Counted from the first letter of the stretch, positions 1 through 5,847 are shown. The stretch: 10,163 nt of DNA from Alphaproteobacteria bacterium (GCA_020853455.1 JADYYV010000204.1:1-10163), one strand, 5' to 3'. The notes: a model not told the origin generated them from the sequence alone. Made by a program: numbers and translations.

Positions 1-53
1 AAAACCTGCTACATTGCCCATAATCAAGAAAAAGACTAAGGCACAGATCAGAC

Positions 54-743
54 ATGACCACCAAGGGCAAACTCGTGCTGCTCCGGCACGGGCAAACGAC
101 ATATAACGAACAGCATTTGATGACCGGACAGGCGGACGCACCGCTGACGCCGCTCGGCGAGGAACAGGCGCGTGAAGCGGGGCTCAGCTTCGGCGCGATT
201 GCCTTCGACAAGGTTTATTCATCGACGCTCAGCCGCGCGTTCAACACCGCCGTGCTGGCGCTGGATGCTTCTGCGAATAACGCGCATCTCAACAAAAACG
301 GCGTGTGGGAGATCGAACAATCCCCCGTCATCATGGAAAGCCATGCCGGCGATTTTACGGGCATGCATATGGATGACCCGCGCATTACGGGTTATTTGCG
401 CAGCTATATCACGCCGCTGCCGAATGGCGAAAGCGACTGGCAGGTGGTGCAGCGCGTGGAAAAATTCTACCGCAACGAGATACTGCCGCGCATCGAGCGG
501 GGCGAGACGGTTTTGGTGGCCGCACATGCGGGAATCGTGCATGCGTTTGACGTCGTGATGGGCCTTGAAATTCCCGACCCGAAAAAGGGAATCTGGGGTT
601 CGGGGCATCGCATCGCCAATGCCACGCCGATTATCTTCGAATACGAAAACGGCATCATGACCGACCATCACCAGCTGGAAAACACCAAGGTTCCCGCCGC
701 CATCCAGCCCCCGAAATCGGGTGTTTCCAAACCGAAACCGTAA
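54..743 (+). CDS. GpmA-like histidine phosphatase / phosphoglycerate mutase family protein (first of tandem pair)
   Basis: 229 aa, predicted cytosolic: I see no signal peptide. Residues 11-13 are the RHG signature with the phospho-accepting His12. Arg61 (in TLSRAF), Glu95 and His158 (in VAAHAG) fall where the 2,3-bisphosphoglycerate-dependent mutase GpmA has its second Arg, acid/base Glu and second His. PNGES near 123-127, LRSY near 115-118 and a TPIIFEYENG strand near 191-200 are also GpmA-like. GpmA's HGNS at the second His is replaced by HAGI, and the length and Pro/Lys-rich tail (residues 212-229) differ from GpmA. The reaction could therefore be glycolytic mutase or phosphatase activity on another substrate. 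I am sure of the family, not of the substrate. The start ATG gives a protein collinear with the paralogue downstream. The only Shine-Dalgarno-like AAGG (38-41) is rather far away, at 12 nt. It is the first gene of a four-gene operon, with a 38-bp gap to the next start. Confidence 0.88.
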   Translation: MTTKGKLVLLRHGQTTYNEQHLMTGQADAPLTPLGEEQAREAGLSFGAIAFDKVYSSTLSRAFNTAVLALDASANNAHLNKNGVWEIEQSPVIMESHAGDFTGMHMDDPRITGYLRSYITPLPNGESDWQVVQRVEKFYRNEILPRIERGETVLVAAHAGIVHAFDVVMGLEIPDPKKGIWGSGHRIANATPIIFEYENGIMTDHHQLENTKVPAAIQPPKSGVSKPKP

Positions 744-781
744 CGCTATATTTGCCTGAACCAATCAAAAAGGCTTCAGGC

Positions 782-1456
782 ATGACCAAGACCAAAGGCA
801 CGCTCGTCCTGTTCCGTCACGGACAGACCGATTACAACAAGCAGCATTTCATGACCGGCCTGCATGACATTCCCCTGAACGAGGTGGGCGAGGGACAGGC
901 CCGCGACGCGGGCGCCAGCATCGCGGGTTTTGTGTTCGACAAGGCCTATGCCTCCACGCTGCAACGCGCATTTAACCCGGCGGCGATTGCGCTGGAAAAT
1001 TCCGGCAGCAACGACCACCTGAAGAATCCCGACGGCACATGGAACGTCGAAAAGCGTCCCGAGATCGTCGAGGGTGACTCCGGCGATTTCACCGCGCGCA
1101 ATAAACTGACCGATCCCGAAATTCTCGCCTATCCGCGCGCCTACAACATCGCGCTGCCGAACGGGGAGAGCGACGAGCAGATGGTCGCGCGCACCAAAAA
1201 ATTCTATGACGAGGAAATCATGCCGAGGCTGGAGCGCGGCGAAACCGTGCTGGTCGCGTCGCATTCCGGCATCATGGTCGCCTTTGAAATCGCCATCGGC
1301 ACAAAACCCGTGCCCACCGAAGACATCTGGTCGAACCGCCAGCGCGTGCCCAACGCCGCGCCCGTCGTGTATGAATACGAAGACGGCAAACTGGTGAACC
1401 ATTACCAGCTGCCGCGACAGCCCGCCAAACCCGCGACATCAGGACCGAAACCTTGA
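782..1456 (+). CDS. GpmA-like histidine phosphatase / phosphoglycerate mutase family protein (second of tandem pair)
   Basis: 224 aa paralogue of the preceding gene, aligned with it over its whole length, so the pair arose by tandem duplication. Residues 12-14 are RHG (catalytic His13). Arg62, Glu97 and His161 (VASHSG) complete the expected active site. PNGES (126-130) and LERGETVLVA (150-159) match the sister protein. As in the sister, HGNS of true GpmA is altered, here to HSGI, so a plain glycolytic role is unproven. The ATG at 782 is chosen because AAAAAGG (767-773) sits 8 nt upstream and the N-terminus then matches the sister. A TTG at 752 would add ten residues without an obvious ribosome site. 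The C-terminus is again rich in Pro and Lys, ending GPKP. The stop overlaps the next gene's TTG start (TTGA, 1453-1456), which suggests translational coupling. Confidence 0.87.
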   Translation: MTKTKGTLVLFRHGQTDYNKQHFMTGLHDIPLNEVGEGQARDAGASIAGFVFDKAYASTLQRAFNPAAIALENSGSNDHLKNPDGTWNVEKRPEIVEGDSGDFTARNKLTDPEILAYPRAYNIALPNGESDEQMVARTKKFYDEEIMPRLERGETVLVASHSGIMVAFEIAIGTKPVPTEDIWSNRQRVPNAAPVVYEYEDGKLVNHYQLPRQPAKPATSGPKP

Positions 1457-2322
1457 AACATATCTTTCTCGCCCTCGCTTTCGTGATGGCCTTCGCCGTG
1501 CCCGCGCGGGCGGAGGATGTGCTGGTCGCGCGCAATTCATTCGTCGGCGACCAGGAAATCGCGCTGCCCGCGCTGCTGGGTTTCGAGGAACGCTACGGCA
1601 AGAGCGCGGAATTCGACGCGCTGGTAAAACAGTTCGTGCCGCCGGAAAACCGCCTGCTCGCGGTTTACCTGTCGTTCAAGGACATGAAGGCGATGGAGGC
1701 GAACCCCGCCAACGGCATCAAAAAATACATGCTGGTGCAAACGCCCAAGGCCGATGTGACGATCAAGGGCGCGCAGGATTTCGACGTTTTCAAGCAGGCG
1801 ATCATCCGCGAAACCGGCGGCGTGCTGAACGCCGATGCCGCCGCGCAGGACATGCTGAATAAAATCAACGAAGGATCGGGCGCGCAGGTCAGCATCGGCG
1901 AATCCAAAAGCTTCGGCGCGTTCATGAACACCGAAAACGCGATCGGCATTTCGATGCTGGCGAATATCGGCATGAAAACGCCGGACGGGCAGCAGATAGA
2001 TATTCCCATCGCCATTTCCATGTCGGCGCTGAACGTGAAAAACAAGGCGATCATCTACAGCGTCTATGCGCAATATACCGGCCCCGAAGACAACGAATTC
2101 GTCAAGGAAACCGCCAAGGAATATGCGCGCCAGACTCTGGCCGCCAATGGCGGCGCGGTACCGGCGACGGCCGGAGAAGCGGCGCAGGAGGGCGGGGGCG
2201 AAATGGATTTCCTGCTGAACCTGTCGCTGGTCGCCGCGCTTGGCATCGGGCTTATCATCATCGGCGTGGCCGTCGCGCCCGCCGTCAAAAAAATGCTCAG
2301 CAACAGGGATACATCGGTATGA
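1453..2322 (+). CDS. Secreted protein with C-terminal membrane anchor, unknown function
   Basis: 289 aa. It begins at TTG with AGGA (1441-1444) 8 nt upstream, and the TTG overlaps the previous stop by 4 bp. Residues 1-20 form a clear Sec signal peptide with a probable cleavage after ARA (A20|E21). The mature part to about residue 240 is mixed alpha/beta with no cysteines or metal motif that I can see. A Gly/Ala/Glu-rich linker leads to a single hydrophobic segment (about 254-279) followed by a basic KK and a short tail. The expected topology is a periplasmic domain held in the inner membrane by its C-terminal helix. I do not recognise the family. Several conserved membrane-anchored DUF families have this layout, but I cannot assign one. 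Tight coupling to two phosphatase paralogues and a lipoprotein suggests a shared envelope-related or metabolic function, which is inference only. Confidence 0.8.
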   Translation: MKHIFLALAFVMAFAVPARAEDVLVARNSFVGDQEIALPALLGFEERYGKSAEFDALVKQFVPPENRLLAVYLSFKDMKAMEANPANGIKKYMLVQTPKADVTIKGAQDFDVFKQAIIRETGGVLNADAAAQDMLNKINEGSGAQVSIGESKSFGAFMNTENAIGISMLANIGMKTPDGQQIDIPIAISMSALNVKNKAIIYSVYAQYTGPEDNEFVKETAKEYARQTLAANGGAVPATAGEAAQEGGGEMDFLLNLSLVAALGIGLIIIGVAVAPAVKKMLSNRDTSV

Positions 2323-2732
2323 AGTTGAAATTTGCCGCGCTTGCGGCGGTCCTGCTGCTTGCCGCCTGTGCGGAAAAAGAAGTCTCGCTCGCGCCGCCGC
2401 CCCGCACGCCGTACCAGAGCATCGTCATCAACACGCCCGGCGTGACGGGCGCGAATTGCGTGATGCAGGGCGGGCTGAACACCTATTCCGTCAAGGCGCC
2501 CGGCACCGTGATGGTGCGCCGCGCGCCCGATGTGATGAATATTTCCTGTTTCAAGGGCGACCACATGGCGGGCCGCGGCATCGTCCGCCCCAGCTTCGCC
2601 CCCAGCGAAGCGGCGGAAGTAAAGGGCACGCAAGGCAGCTGCATTTCCTGCGCCTATCCGAATACGGTGACGGTCGCCATGTCGCTGAACGGCAGCGCGA
2701 TGAACGTGCCGGTGACGGTCTGGCCGCGGTAA
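2319..2732 (+). CDS. Small lipoprotein with cysteine-containing beta-type domain
   Basis: 137 aa. It starts at the ATG overlapping the upstream stop (ATGA, 2319-2322), with AGGGA (2305-2309) 9 nt before it. Residues 1-17 are a lipoprotein signal with lipobox LAAC, so Cys17 should be lipidated. Position +2 is Ala, which by the E. coli rule favours the outer membrane. The remainder resembles small alphaproteobacterial lipoproteins with a 'NTPGV.GA.C ... PGTV.V.R ... ..I.C.KG' pattern. Here it comprises Cys47, a PGTVMVRR strand (61-68) and Cys77, and the two cysteines could form a disulfide across a small beta-sandwich. A further CISC pair (Cys108/Cys111) follows. The family resemblance is from memory and no function is known to me. 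It is the last gene of the operon, and REP-like palindromes follow 8 bp after its stop. Confidence 0.8.
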   Translation: MKLKFAALAAVLLLAACAEKEVSLAPPPRTPYQSIVINTPGVTGANCVMQGGLNTYSVKAPGTVMVRRAPDVMNISCFKGDHMAGRGIVRPSFAPSEAAEVKGTQGSCISCAYPNTVTVAMSLNGSAMNVPVTVWPR

Positions 2733-2740
2733 CAATTCCC

Positions 2741-2771
2741 GTCATGCCCGCCTTGTGCGGGCATCCGGAAG
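2741..2771 (+). repeat. REP-like palindrome, left copy
   Basis: GTCATGCCCGCC...GCGGGCATCCGG type element. ATGCCCGC (2744-2751) pairs with GCGGGCAT (2757-2764) around a 5-nt loop. An inverted relative lies at 2825-2855. It sits between convergent genes. There is no T-run, so it is not a standard intrinsic terminator, although the hairpin may protect or terminate the operon mRNA. Confidence 0.7.
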
Positions 2772-2824
2772 CGCGTCCGCGCGTCATGTGACAGAGTAAG
2801 TTGAGTCATGAGACGGCCGGACGG

Positions 2825-2855
2825 CCTACCAGACCCCCGCCAAGGCGGGGGTGAC
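2825..2855 (-). repeat. REP-like palindrome, right (inverted) copy
   Basis: Read on the minus strand it is GTCACCCCCGCCTTGGCGGG followed by GGTCTGGTAGG, and it aligns with the copy at 2741-2771. A perfect stem is formed by CCCCCGCC (2834-2841) and GGCGGGGG (2844-2851). The two copies face each other with 53 bp between them, giving a BIME-like unit in the space between the lipoprotein gene and the 205-aa gene. Confidence 0.7.
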
Positions 2856-2884
2856 GATGTCTAGCTTGTTAATCTAATCTGCGC

Positions 2885-3502
2885 TTAAGGCTTCGGCGCT
2901 GCCGGCGCCGCCTTCGGCGGGCTTGGCGGGTTTGCGCCGTGGATCAGCGTTTCGATGCGGATGACCGCGTCGTCGCATTTTTGCGCCAGCTGTTTTTCTT
3001 CGGTTTCCGCGCGGCAGATCATGCCGGTGAATTTTTTCACGGGGTCGAGCGTTTCCTGCAAAAACGCGGCATCGGCTTTCGCGCCCGCACGGCGCGACGC
3101 GATCAGGCTTTCCTCCATCTCCGCCGCCATTACTTCGAACATGCGGTAGCTGGAGGCGAGGATGACGGAGCGCGCGCCCGCGTCCAGTTCCTTGTAAAAT
3201 GTTTCAATCGGTTCGCAGCGCATGGTCATGCCGCCGATATCGAACACGGACTGGATAATCTCGGTCACGCGCGGCGGCAACGTCGCCTGCGCCAGCAGAA
3301 CCTGCCCCGTGTCGCTCGCCATCGGCACCAGCAGCCCCGCCGCAATCGCGTCCGGGTCTTTCGACAGGCTTTCGGCGGCGATGATCTGCGCGATGCGCAG
3401 GCCGCGATCGGTGAAATTGTTGTCGGTGTCGAGGCGCGTGAGCTCGTTGAAGGCCTGTTCGATAACAGGGTGCTGCGGCAGGTTCGTGTCTGCGAATCTC
3501 AT
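2885..3502 (-). CDS. Hypothetical protein, possibly a degenerate RelA/SpoT-type HD domain
   Basis: 205 aa, cytosolic and largely helical by appearance. The start ATG (3500-3502) has AGAGG 8 nt upstream on the minus strand. Several stretches follow the RelA/SpoT hydrolase layout. HPV near 11-13 stands where the first His lies. RIAQIIAAES and DPDAIAAGLLVPMASDT match the '..AALLHD..EDT' helix, with HD replaced by VP. LPPRVTEIIQSV matches the 'FG..VA.LV..V' helix, and SVILASSYRMFEVM matches 'IKLADRLHNMRTL', with the Asp lost. If this holds, the metal ligands are gone and the protein would not hydrolyse (p)ppGpp but could bind a ligand or partner. The resemblance was read by eye. No synthetase domain follows. 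The tail (about 188-205) is Pro/Ala-rich and ends APKP, like the tails of the two phosphatases. It appears to be monocistronic. Confidence 0.75.
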   Translation of the reverse strand: MRFADTNLPQHPVIEQAFNELTRLDTDNNFTDRGLRIAQIIAAESLSKDPDAIAAGLLVPMASDTGQVLLAQATLPPRVTEIIQSVFDIGGMTMRCEPIETFYKELDAGARSVILASSYRMFEVMAAEMEESLIASRRAGAKADAAFLQETLDPVKKFTGMICRAETEEKQLAQKCDDAVIRIETLIHGANPPSPPKAAPAAPKP

Positions 3503-3534
3503 GGCGCTGGCCTCTAAGTTCTGTTGGATGAGTG

Positions 3535-3563
3535 ATGGTAGGAAGCATAGGCGGCAGAGTCAA
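3535..3563 (-). promoter_or_regulatory. Sigma-70-type promoter for the 205-aa gene
   Basis: On the minus strand a -35 box TTGACT (3558-3563) is followed, after exactly 17 bp, by TACCAT (3535-3540; 4 of 6 consensus bases). This places transcription start near 3528, about 26 nt before the ATG and upstream of its AGAGG. The promoter begins 12 bp outside the repeat at 3576. Confidence 0.5.
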
Positions 3564-3575
3564 TCCAGCCTTTAC

Positions 3576-3617
3576 CCCCTCTCCCGCGTGCGGGAGTGGG
3601 CTGGGGAGAGGGTGCGG
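3576..3617 (+). repeat. CCCTCTCCCGC palindromic repeat, copy A
   Basis: The head CCCCTCTCCCGC (3576-3587) is followed by GCGGGAG (3590-3596), and a tail GGGGAGAGGGTG follows. It is the most diverged of four copies in the window. It faces copy B with the tails inward and 46 bp between them. No coding potential. Confidence 0.75.
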
Positions 3618-3663
3618 CGCAGGCAAACAGGCGAGCACGGCGTAAAAATTTTGACGCAATTGT

Positions 3664-3707
3664 CCCCACCCTCTCCCTAACCCTCTCCCGCAAGGGCGGG
3701 AGAGGGG
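3664..3707 (-). repeat. CCCTCTCCCGC palindromic repeat, copy B (inverted)
   Basis: Perfect 11-bp stem: CCCTCTCCCGC (3681-3691) with GCGGGAGAGGG (3696-3706) around AAGG. Read on the minus strand, its first 27 bases are identical to the head of the copy at 6810. No T-run follows, so it is not a canonical terminator. With copy A it forms an 'empty' inverted pair. Confidence 0.8.
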
Positions 3708-3826
3708 ATTTATCCGGCCTGTAACAATGCCTTACCATTTAATAGTTGCGTTTTACGCAGTTATATGTTACGTTAATTGATGATAGGTTATTGAACATTG
3801 TGAACAGGTACTAAAAAACTCCACGG

Positions 3827-3897
3827 ATTAATCCCCGCGCGACAACGCCCCGCCATAATTTTCCGCCACGTTGACACCCGCCCCGCAGGGGATTAAT
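3827..3897. promoter_or_regulatory. Operator-like inverted repeat ATTAATCCCC / GGGGATTAAT
   Basis: ATTAATCCCC (3827-3836) and its exact reverse complement GGGGATTAAT (3888-3897) lie 51 bp apart. The left arm is itself part of a perfect 10-bp palindrome GGATTAATCC (3825-3834). The right arm overlaps the proposed -10 of the bdhA promoter. Centre-to-centre distance is 61 bp, close to six helical turns, which would suit a repressor or activator binding both sites. The function is inference. Confidence 0.4.
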
Positions 3898-3899
3898 TT
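3871..3899 (+). promoter_or_regulatory. Likely promoter of bdhA
   Basis: A perfect -35 TTGACA (3871-3876), a 17-bp spacer and a weak -10 TAATTT (3894-3899) place the start near 3906, 19 nt before the bdhA ATG and leaving room for AAGGAG. The -10 is poor, so activation by a regulator at the overlapping inverted repeat is plausible. Confidence 0.45.
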
Positions 3900-3924
3900 G
3901 TGCGCTGCATCAAGGAGAAACATC

Positions 3925-4707
3925 ATGCGTCTGCAAGACAAAACCGCCGTCGTTACGGGGGCCGCCAGCGGCCTCGGCCTCGAGATCGCCCGCGCTTACC
4001 TGCGCGAAGGCGCGAAGGTGGCGCTGGCCGACCTGAACGGCGCCGCCGCAGACGCTGCCGCCAAACAGCTCGACCCCACCGGCAAGCGCGCCATCGGCAT
4101 CGCGATGGATGTGACAAGCGAGGAGCAGGTGGATGCCGGCATCGACCGCGCCGCGAAAGAACTCGGCGGCATCGATATCCTCGTCAGCAATGCGGGCATC
4201 CAGATCGTCGCGCCGATCGAGGAATTTGATTACGCCAAATGGAAGCTGCTGATGGCTGTGCATGTCGACGGCGCGTTCCTCACCACCCGCGCGGCGCTGC
4301 GCCATATGTACAAACAGGGCAGGGGCGGCAGCATCATCCTGATGGGATCGGCGCATTCCAAAACCGCGTCGCTGCTCAAATCCCCCTATGTGACCGCGAA
4401 ACACGCGCTAATCGGTTTCGGTAAATCGATCGCCAAGGAAGGGGCAAAACATGGCGTGCGCTGCAACGTCATCTGCCCCGGTTTCGTCCGCACCCCGTTG
4501 GTCGAAAAACAAATCCCCGAACAGGCGCAGGCGCTGGGCATCACCGAAGATGAAGTGATCAAAAAAGTGATGCTGAAGGACACGGTGGACGGCGAATTCA
4601 CCACGCTGGAAGACGTCGCCGAAACCGCCCTGTTCTTCGCCGAATTCAAAACCAACGCCCTGACCGGCCAGTCGCTGCTGGTGAGTCATGGGTGGGTGAT
4701 GGAATAG
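3925..4707 (+). CDS. bdhA: D-3-hydroxybutyrate dehydrogenase (short-chain dehydrogenase)
   Basis: 260 aa, the usual length for this enzyme, which interconverts D-3-hydroxybutyrate and acetoacetate with NAD in polyhydroxybutyrate/ketone-body use in the cytosol. TGAASGLG (11-18) is the nucleotide-binding glycine motif. Asp36 at the end of strand 2 indicates NAD preference. NAG (89-91), Ser142, Tyr155 and Lys159 (YVTAK) are the catalytic set. The family-specific substrate residues appear as Gln93, His144, Lys152 and Gln196, and the block PGFVRTPLVEKQIPEQA (185-201) with TGQSLLVSHGW near the end is characteristic of 3-hydroxybutyrate dehydrogenases rather than generic SDRs. The ATG at 3925 follows AAGGAG (3912-3917) by 7 nt. 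An upstream in-frame TTG at 3871 is really the -35 box. Its 3' end overlaps the convergent abortive-infection gene by 62 bp, and no terminator is visible. Confidence 0.9.
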   Translation: MRLQDKTAVVTGAASGLGLEIARAYLREGAKVALADLNGAAADAAAKQLDPTGKRAIGIAMDVTSEEQVDAGIDRAAKELGGIDILVSNAGIQIVAPIEEFDYAKWKLLMAVHVDGAFLTTRAALRHMYKQGRGGSIILMGSAHSKTASLLKSPYVTAKHALIGFGKSIAKEGAKHGVRCNVICPGFVRTPLVEKQIPEQAQALGITEDEVIKKVMLKDTVDGEFTTLEDVAETALFFAEFKTNALTGQSLLVSHGWVME

Positions 4708-5512
4708 TGGATTCCCCATACGCGGCTGGTGAATATAACTTTGCATGTTCTTCGGGATTGAGTAACAGGGATCTATCAATGTTTTTTAACAGCGCATATT
4801 TCTCTACAAGGGGCTTAAACTTATCTCTTCCCAAACTGCTAAGGCAGTTATAAAAAAGAAAAGTTAACTCAAAGCTTGAAAGCTGGGCTCTAACTAGGTT
4901 TGTATAAAACTTTTTGTTCTCAATATTGCTTTGGTCAATAAATTTAAAGATGTTGTACAAACTTCTAAAGTAATAACCCAAATCCGATTGATAGCGCCTA
5001 TAGTGGGTTTCATACCCGGCAATTACATCGTCTTGAGGAATACGTTTTTCATTTATTGCTGTTTGCCTATCATTTCGCAATTTCTTGTATTGTGCGGCAA
5101 ATGAATCTCTTCCTTTATGATTTTGAACGCCGATTGTAAAATCAAGAGAATGAACACCTTCCTGTAACAAGCGCAGGAGAGAGAAGAAGGTGTCTTCAAA
5201 ATTCTGTTTAACCAGCGTTAAACTTTGGAGTTGCATTTCTTTTCTTTGTGCGGCGATTTCCTTCCGAGTATATTTGAGTTCTTCTCGCGTATACCTCAAC
5301 TCCGTACGTTGCAAGCTTACTGCAACGATTAATCCGGCAAATGCTAACCCTGAAAAAAGTGCATTTATTGCCCCAAAACTATCACCGATGATGCCTCTAT
5401 CTGTGACGTTCCACAGGGCTAGCCCTGAAACTAGCCAAACTGCAAATACTATTATTCCCCAACGAACAAATAGCTTTTCACCCGAACTTCCTAGGTGATC
5501 TACTTCCTTCAT
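4646..5512 (-). CDS. PutAbiC-type putative phage abortive-infection membrane protein
   Basis: 288 aa. Two hydrophobic helices (about 18-36 and 48-67) surround the loop GDSFGAINALFSGLAFAG (43-60). A charged Arg/Glu/Lys coiled-coil (about 68-102), then NFEDTFFSLLRLLQEG (104-119), GYYFRSLYNIFKFID (179-193) and LVRAQLSSFELTFLFYNCLS (206-225) follow. This is the order of blocks I know from the 'putative phage abortive infection protein' (PutAbiC) family, so a role in phage defence at the inner membrane is likely but untested. The mechanism is unknown. ATG 5512 is chosen because GGAG lies 7 nt upstream; a TTG at 5527 would use up that site. The gene is markedly AT-rich compared with all neighbours, a sign of acquisition. 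The last 20 residues are read from the antisense of bdhA and look like run-on sequence. It lies directly behind the rpsO terminator. Confidence 0.85.
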   Translation of the reverse strand: MKEVDHLGSSGEKLFVRWGIIVFAVWLVSGLALWNVTDRGIIGDSFGAINALFSGLAFAGLIVAVSLQRTELRYTREELKYTRKEIAAQRKEMQLQSLTLVKQNFEDTFFSLLRLLQEGVHSLDFTIGVQNHKGRDSFAAQYKKLRNDRQTAINEKRIPQDDVIAGYETHYRRYQSDLGYYFRSLYNIFKFIDQSNIENKKFYTNLVRAQLSSFELTFLFYNCLSSLGRDKFKPLVEKYALLKNIDRSLLLNPEEHAKLYSPAAYGESTIPSPTHDSPAATGRSGRWF

Positions 5513-5519
5513 GAAATTT

Positions 5520-5523
5520 CTCC
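5520..5523 (-). promoter_or_regulatory. Ribosome-binding site of the PutAbiC gene
   Basis: GGAG on the minus strand, 7 nt before ATG 5512. It decides that start over TTG 5527. It is separated from the last T of the rpsO terminator by only two bases, so there is no room for a separate promoter between terminator and gene. Confidence 0.6.
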
Positions 5524-5526
5524 ACA

Positions 5527-5556
5527 AAAAAGCCGCTGGTTAATCAGCGGCTTTTT
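5527..5556 (-). terminator. Intrinsic terminator of the infB-rpsO operon
   Basis: Perfect 12-bp inverted repeat AAAAAGCCGCTG (5527-5538) and CAGCGGCTTTTT (5545-5556) around a 6-nt loop, 21 bp after the rpsO stop. On the minus strand the GC-rich stem ends in a run of six T. Because A-runs and T-runs flank both sides, it could also stop transcription coming from the plus strand. Confidence 0.9.
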
Positions 5557-5577
5557 CGTTCAAATTGTAATCTTGAA

Positions 5578-5847
5578 TTAGCGGCGGAGGCCGAGGCTGT
5601 CGATCAGCTTTTCGTAGCCTTTCGAGTCAACTTTTTTCAGGTAGTTGAGGTGACGGCGGCGTTTGGACACCATCAGCAGCAGGCCGCGGCGCGAACCCAT
5701 GTCTTTTTTGTGGGTCTTCATGTGTTCGGTCAGCTGGTTGATGCGACCGGTCAGCAGGGCCACCTGGACTTCGGGCGAGCCGGTGTCTTTGGGGGTGGTT
5801 GCGTATTTCTTGATCGTTTCCGACTTCGTCTTTTTCTCGAGCGACAT
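5578..5847 (-). CDS. rpsO: 30S ribosomal protein S15
   Basis: 89 aa, exactly the usual length. S15 binds the central domain of 16S rRNA early in small-subunit assembly. Recognisable blocks are DTGSPEVQVALLTGRINQLT (21-40), the conserved H..THKKD segment (residues 42-50), SRRGLLLMVSKRRRHLNYLK (52-71) and the C-terminal DSLGLR. The ATG follows AAGGGAG by 6 nt. The gene starts 17 bp after the truB stop, with the Shine-Dalgarno immediately behind that stop. Any S15 autoregulatory structure would therefore have to extend into truB; I cannot show one. It is the last gene of the translation operon, ended by the hairpin at 5527-5556. In many bacteria pnp follows; here it does not. Confidence 0.98.
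   Translation of the reverse strand: MSLEKKTKSETIKKYATTPKDTGSPEVQVALLTGRINQLTEHMKTHKKDMGSRRGLLLMVSKRRRHLNYLKKVDSKGYEKLIDSLGLRR

Larger units (their letters stand above)
3503..3924. other. 422-bp divergent intergenic region
   Basis: No convincing gene lies here. In order it holds the minus-strand promoter of the 205-aa gene (3535-3563), an inverted pair of CCCTCTCCCGC palindromes (3576-3617 and 3664-3707), an AT-rich stretch (about 3710-3820) with a small inverted repeat (TGCGT-TTT-ACGCA, 3747-3759) and a direct repeat TGAACA (3792-3797, 3801-3806), and then the operator-like inverted repeat and promoter of bdhA. The short ORFs here are overlapped by the repeats and show no protein character. 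Confidence 0.7.

Noticed and set aside
19..24. CATAAT as a -10 box for the four-gene operon
   Set aside because: The matching -35 would fall before the window begins, so it cannot be supported.
2064..2735. Minus-strand frame of 223 codons across the secreted protein and lipoprotein genes
   Set aside because: The composition is His/Arg-rich and shadow-like, while the plus-strand genes have signal peptides, ribosome sites and coupled start/stop overlaps.
3664..3707. Copy B hairpin as an intrinsic terminator
   Set aside because: The stem is strong, but no T-run follows on either strand, and the same sequence recurs as a dispersed repeat elsewhere in the window.
3871..3924. TTG start giving an 18-residue N-terminal extension of bdhA
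   Set aside because: The TTG is part of a consensus -35 box, the extension has no SDR character, and AAGGAG fits ATG 3925 precisely.
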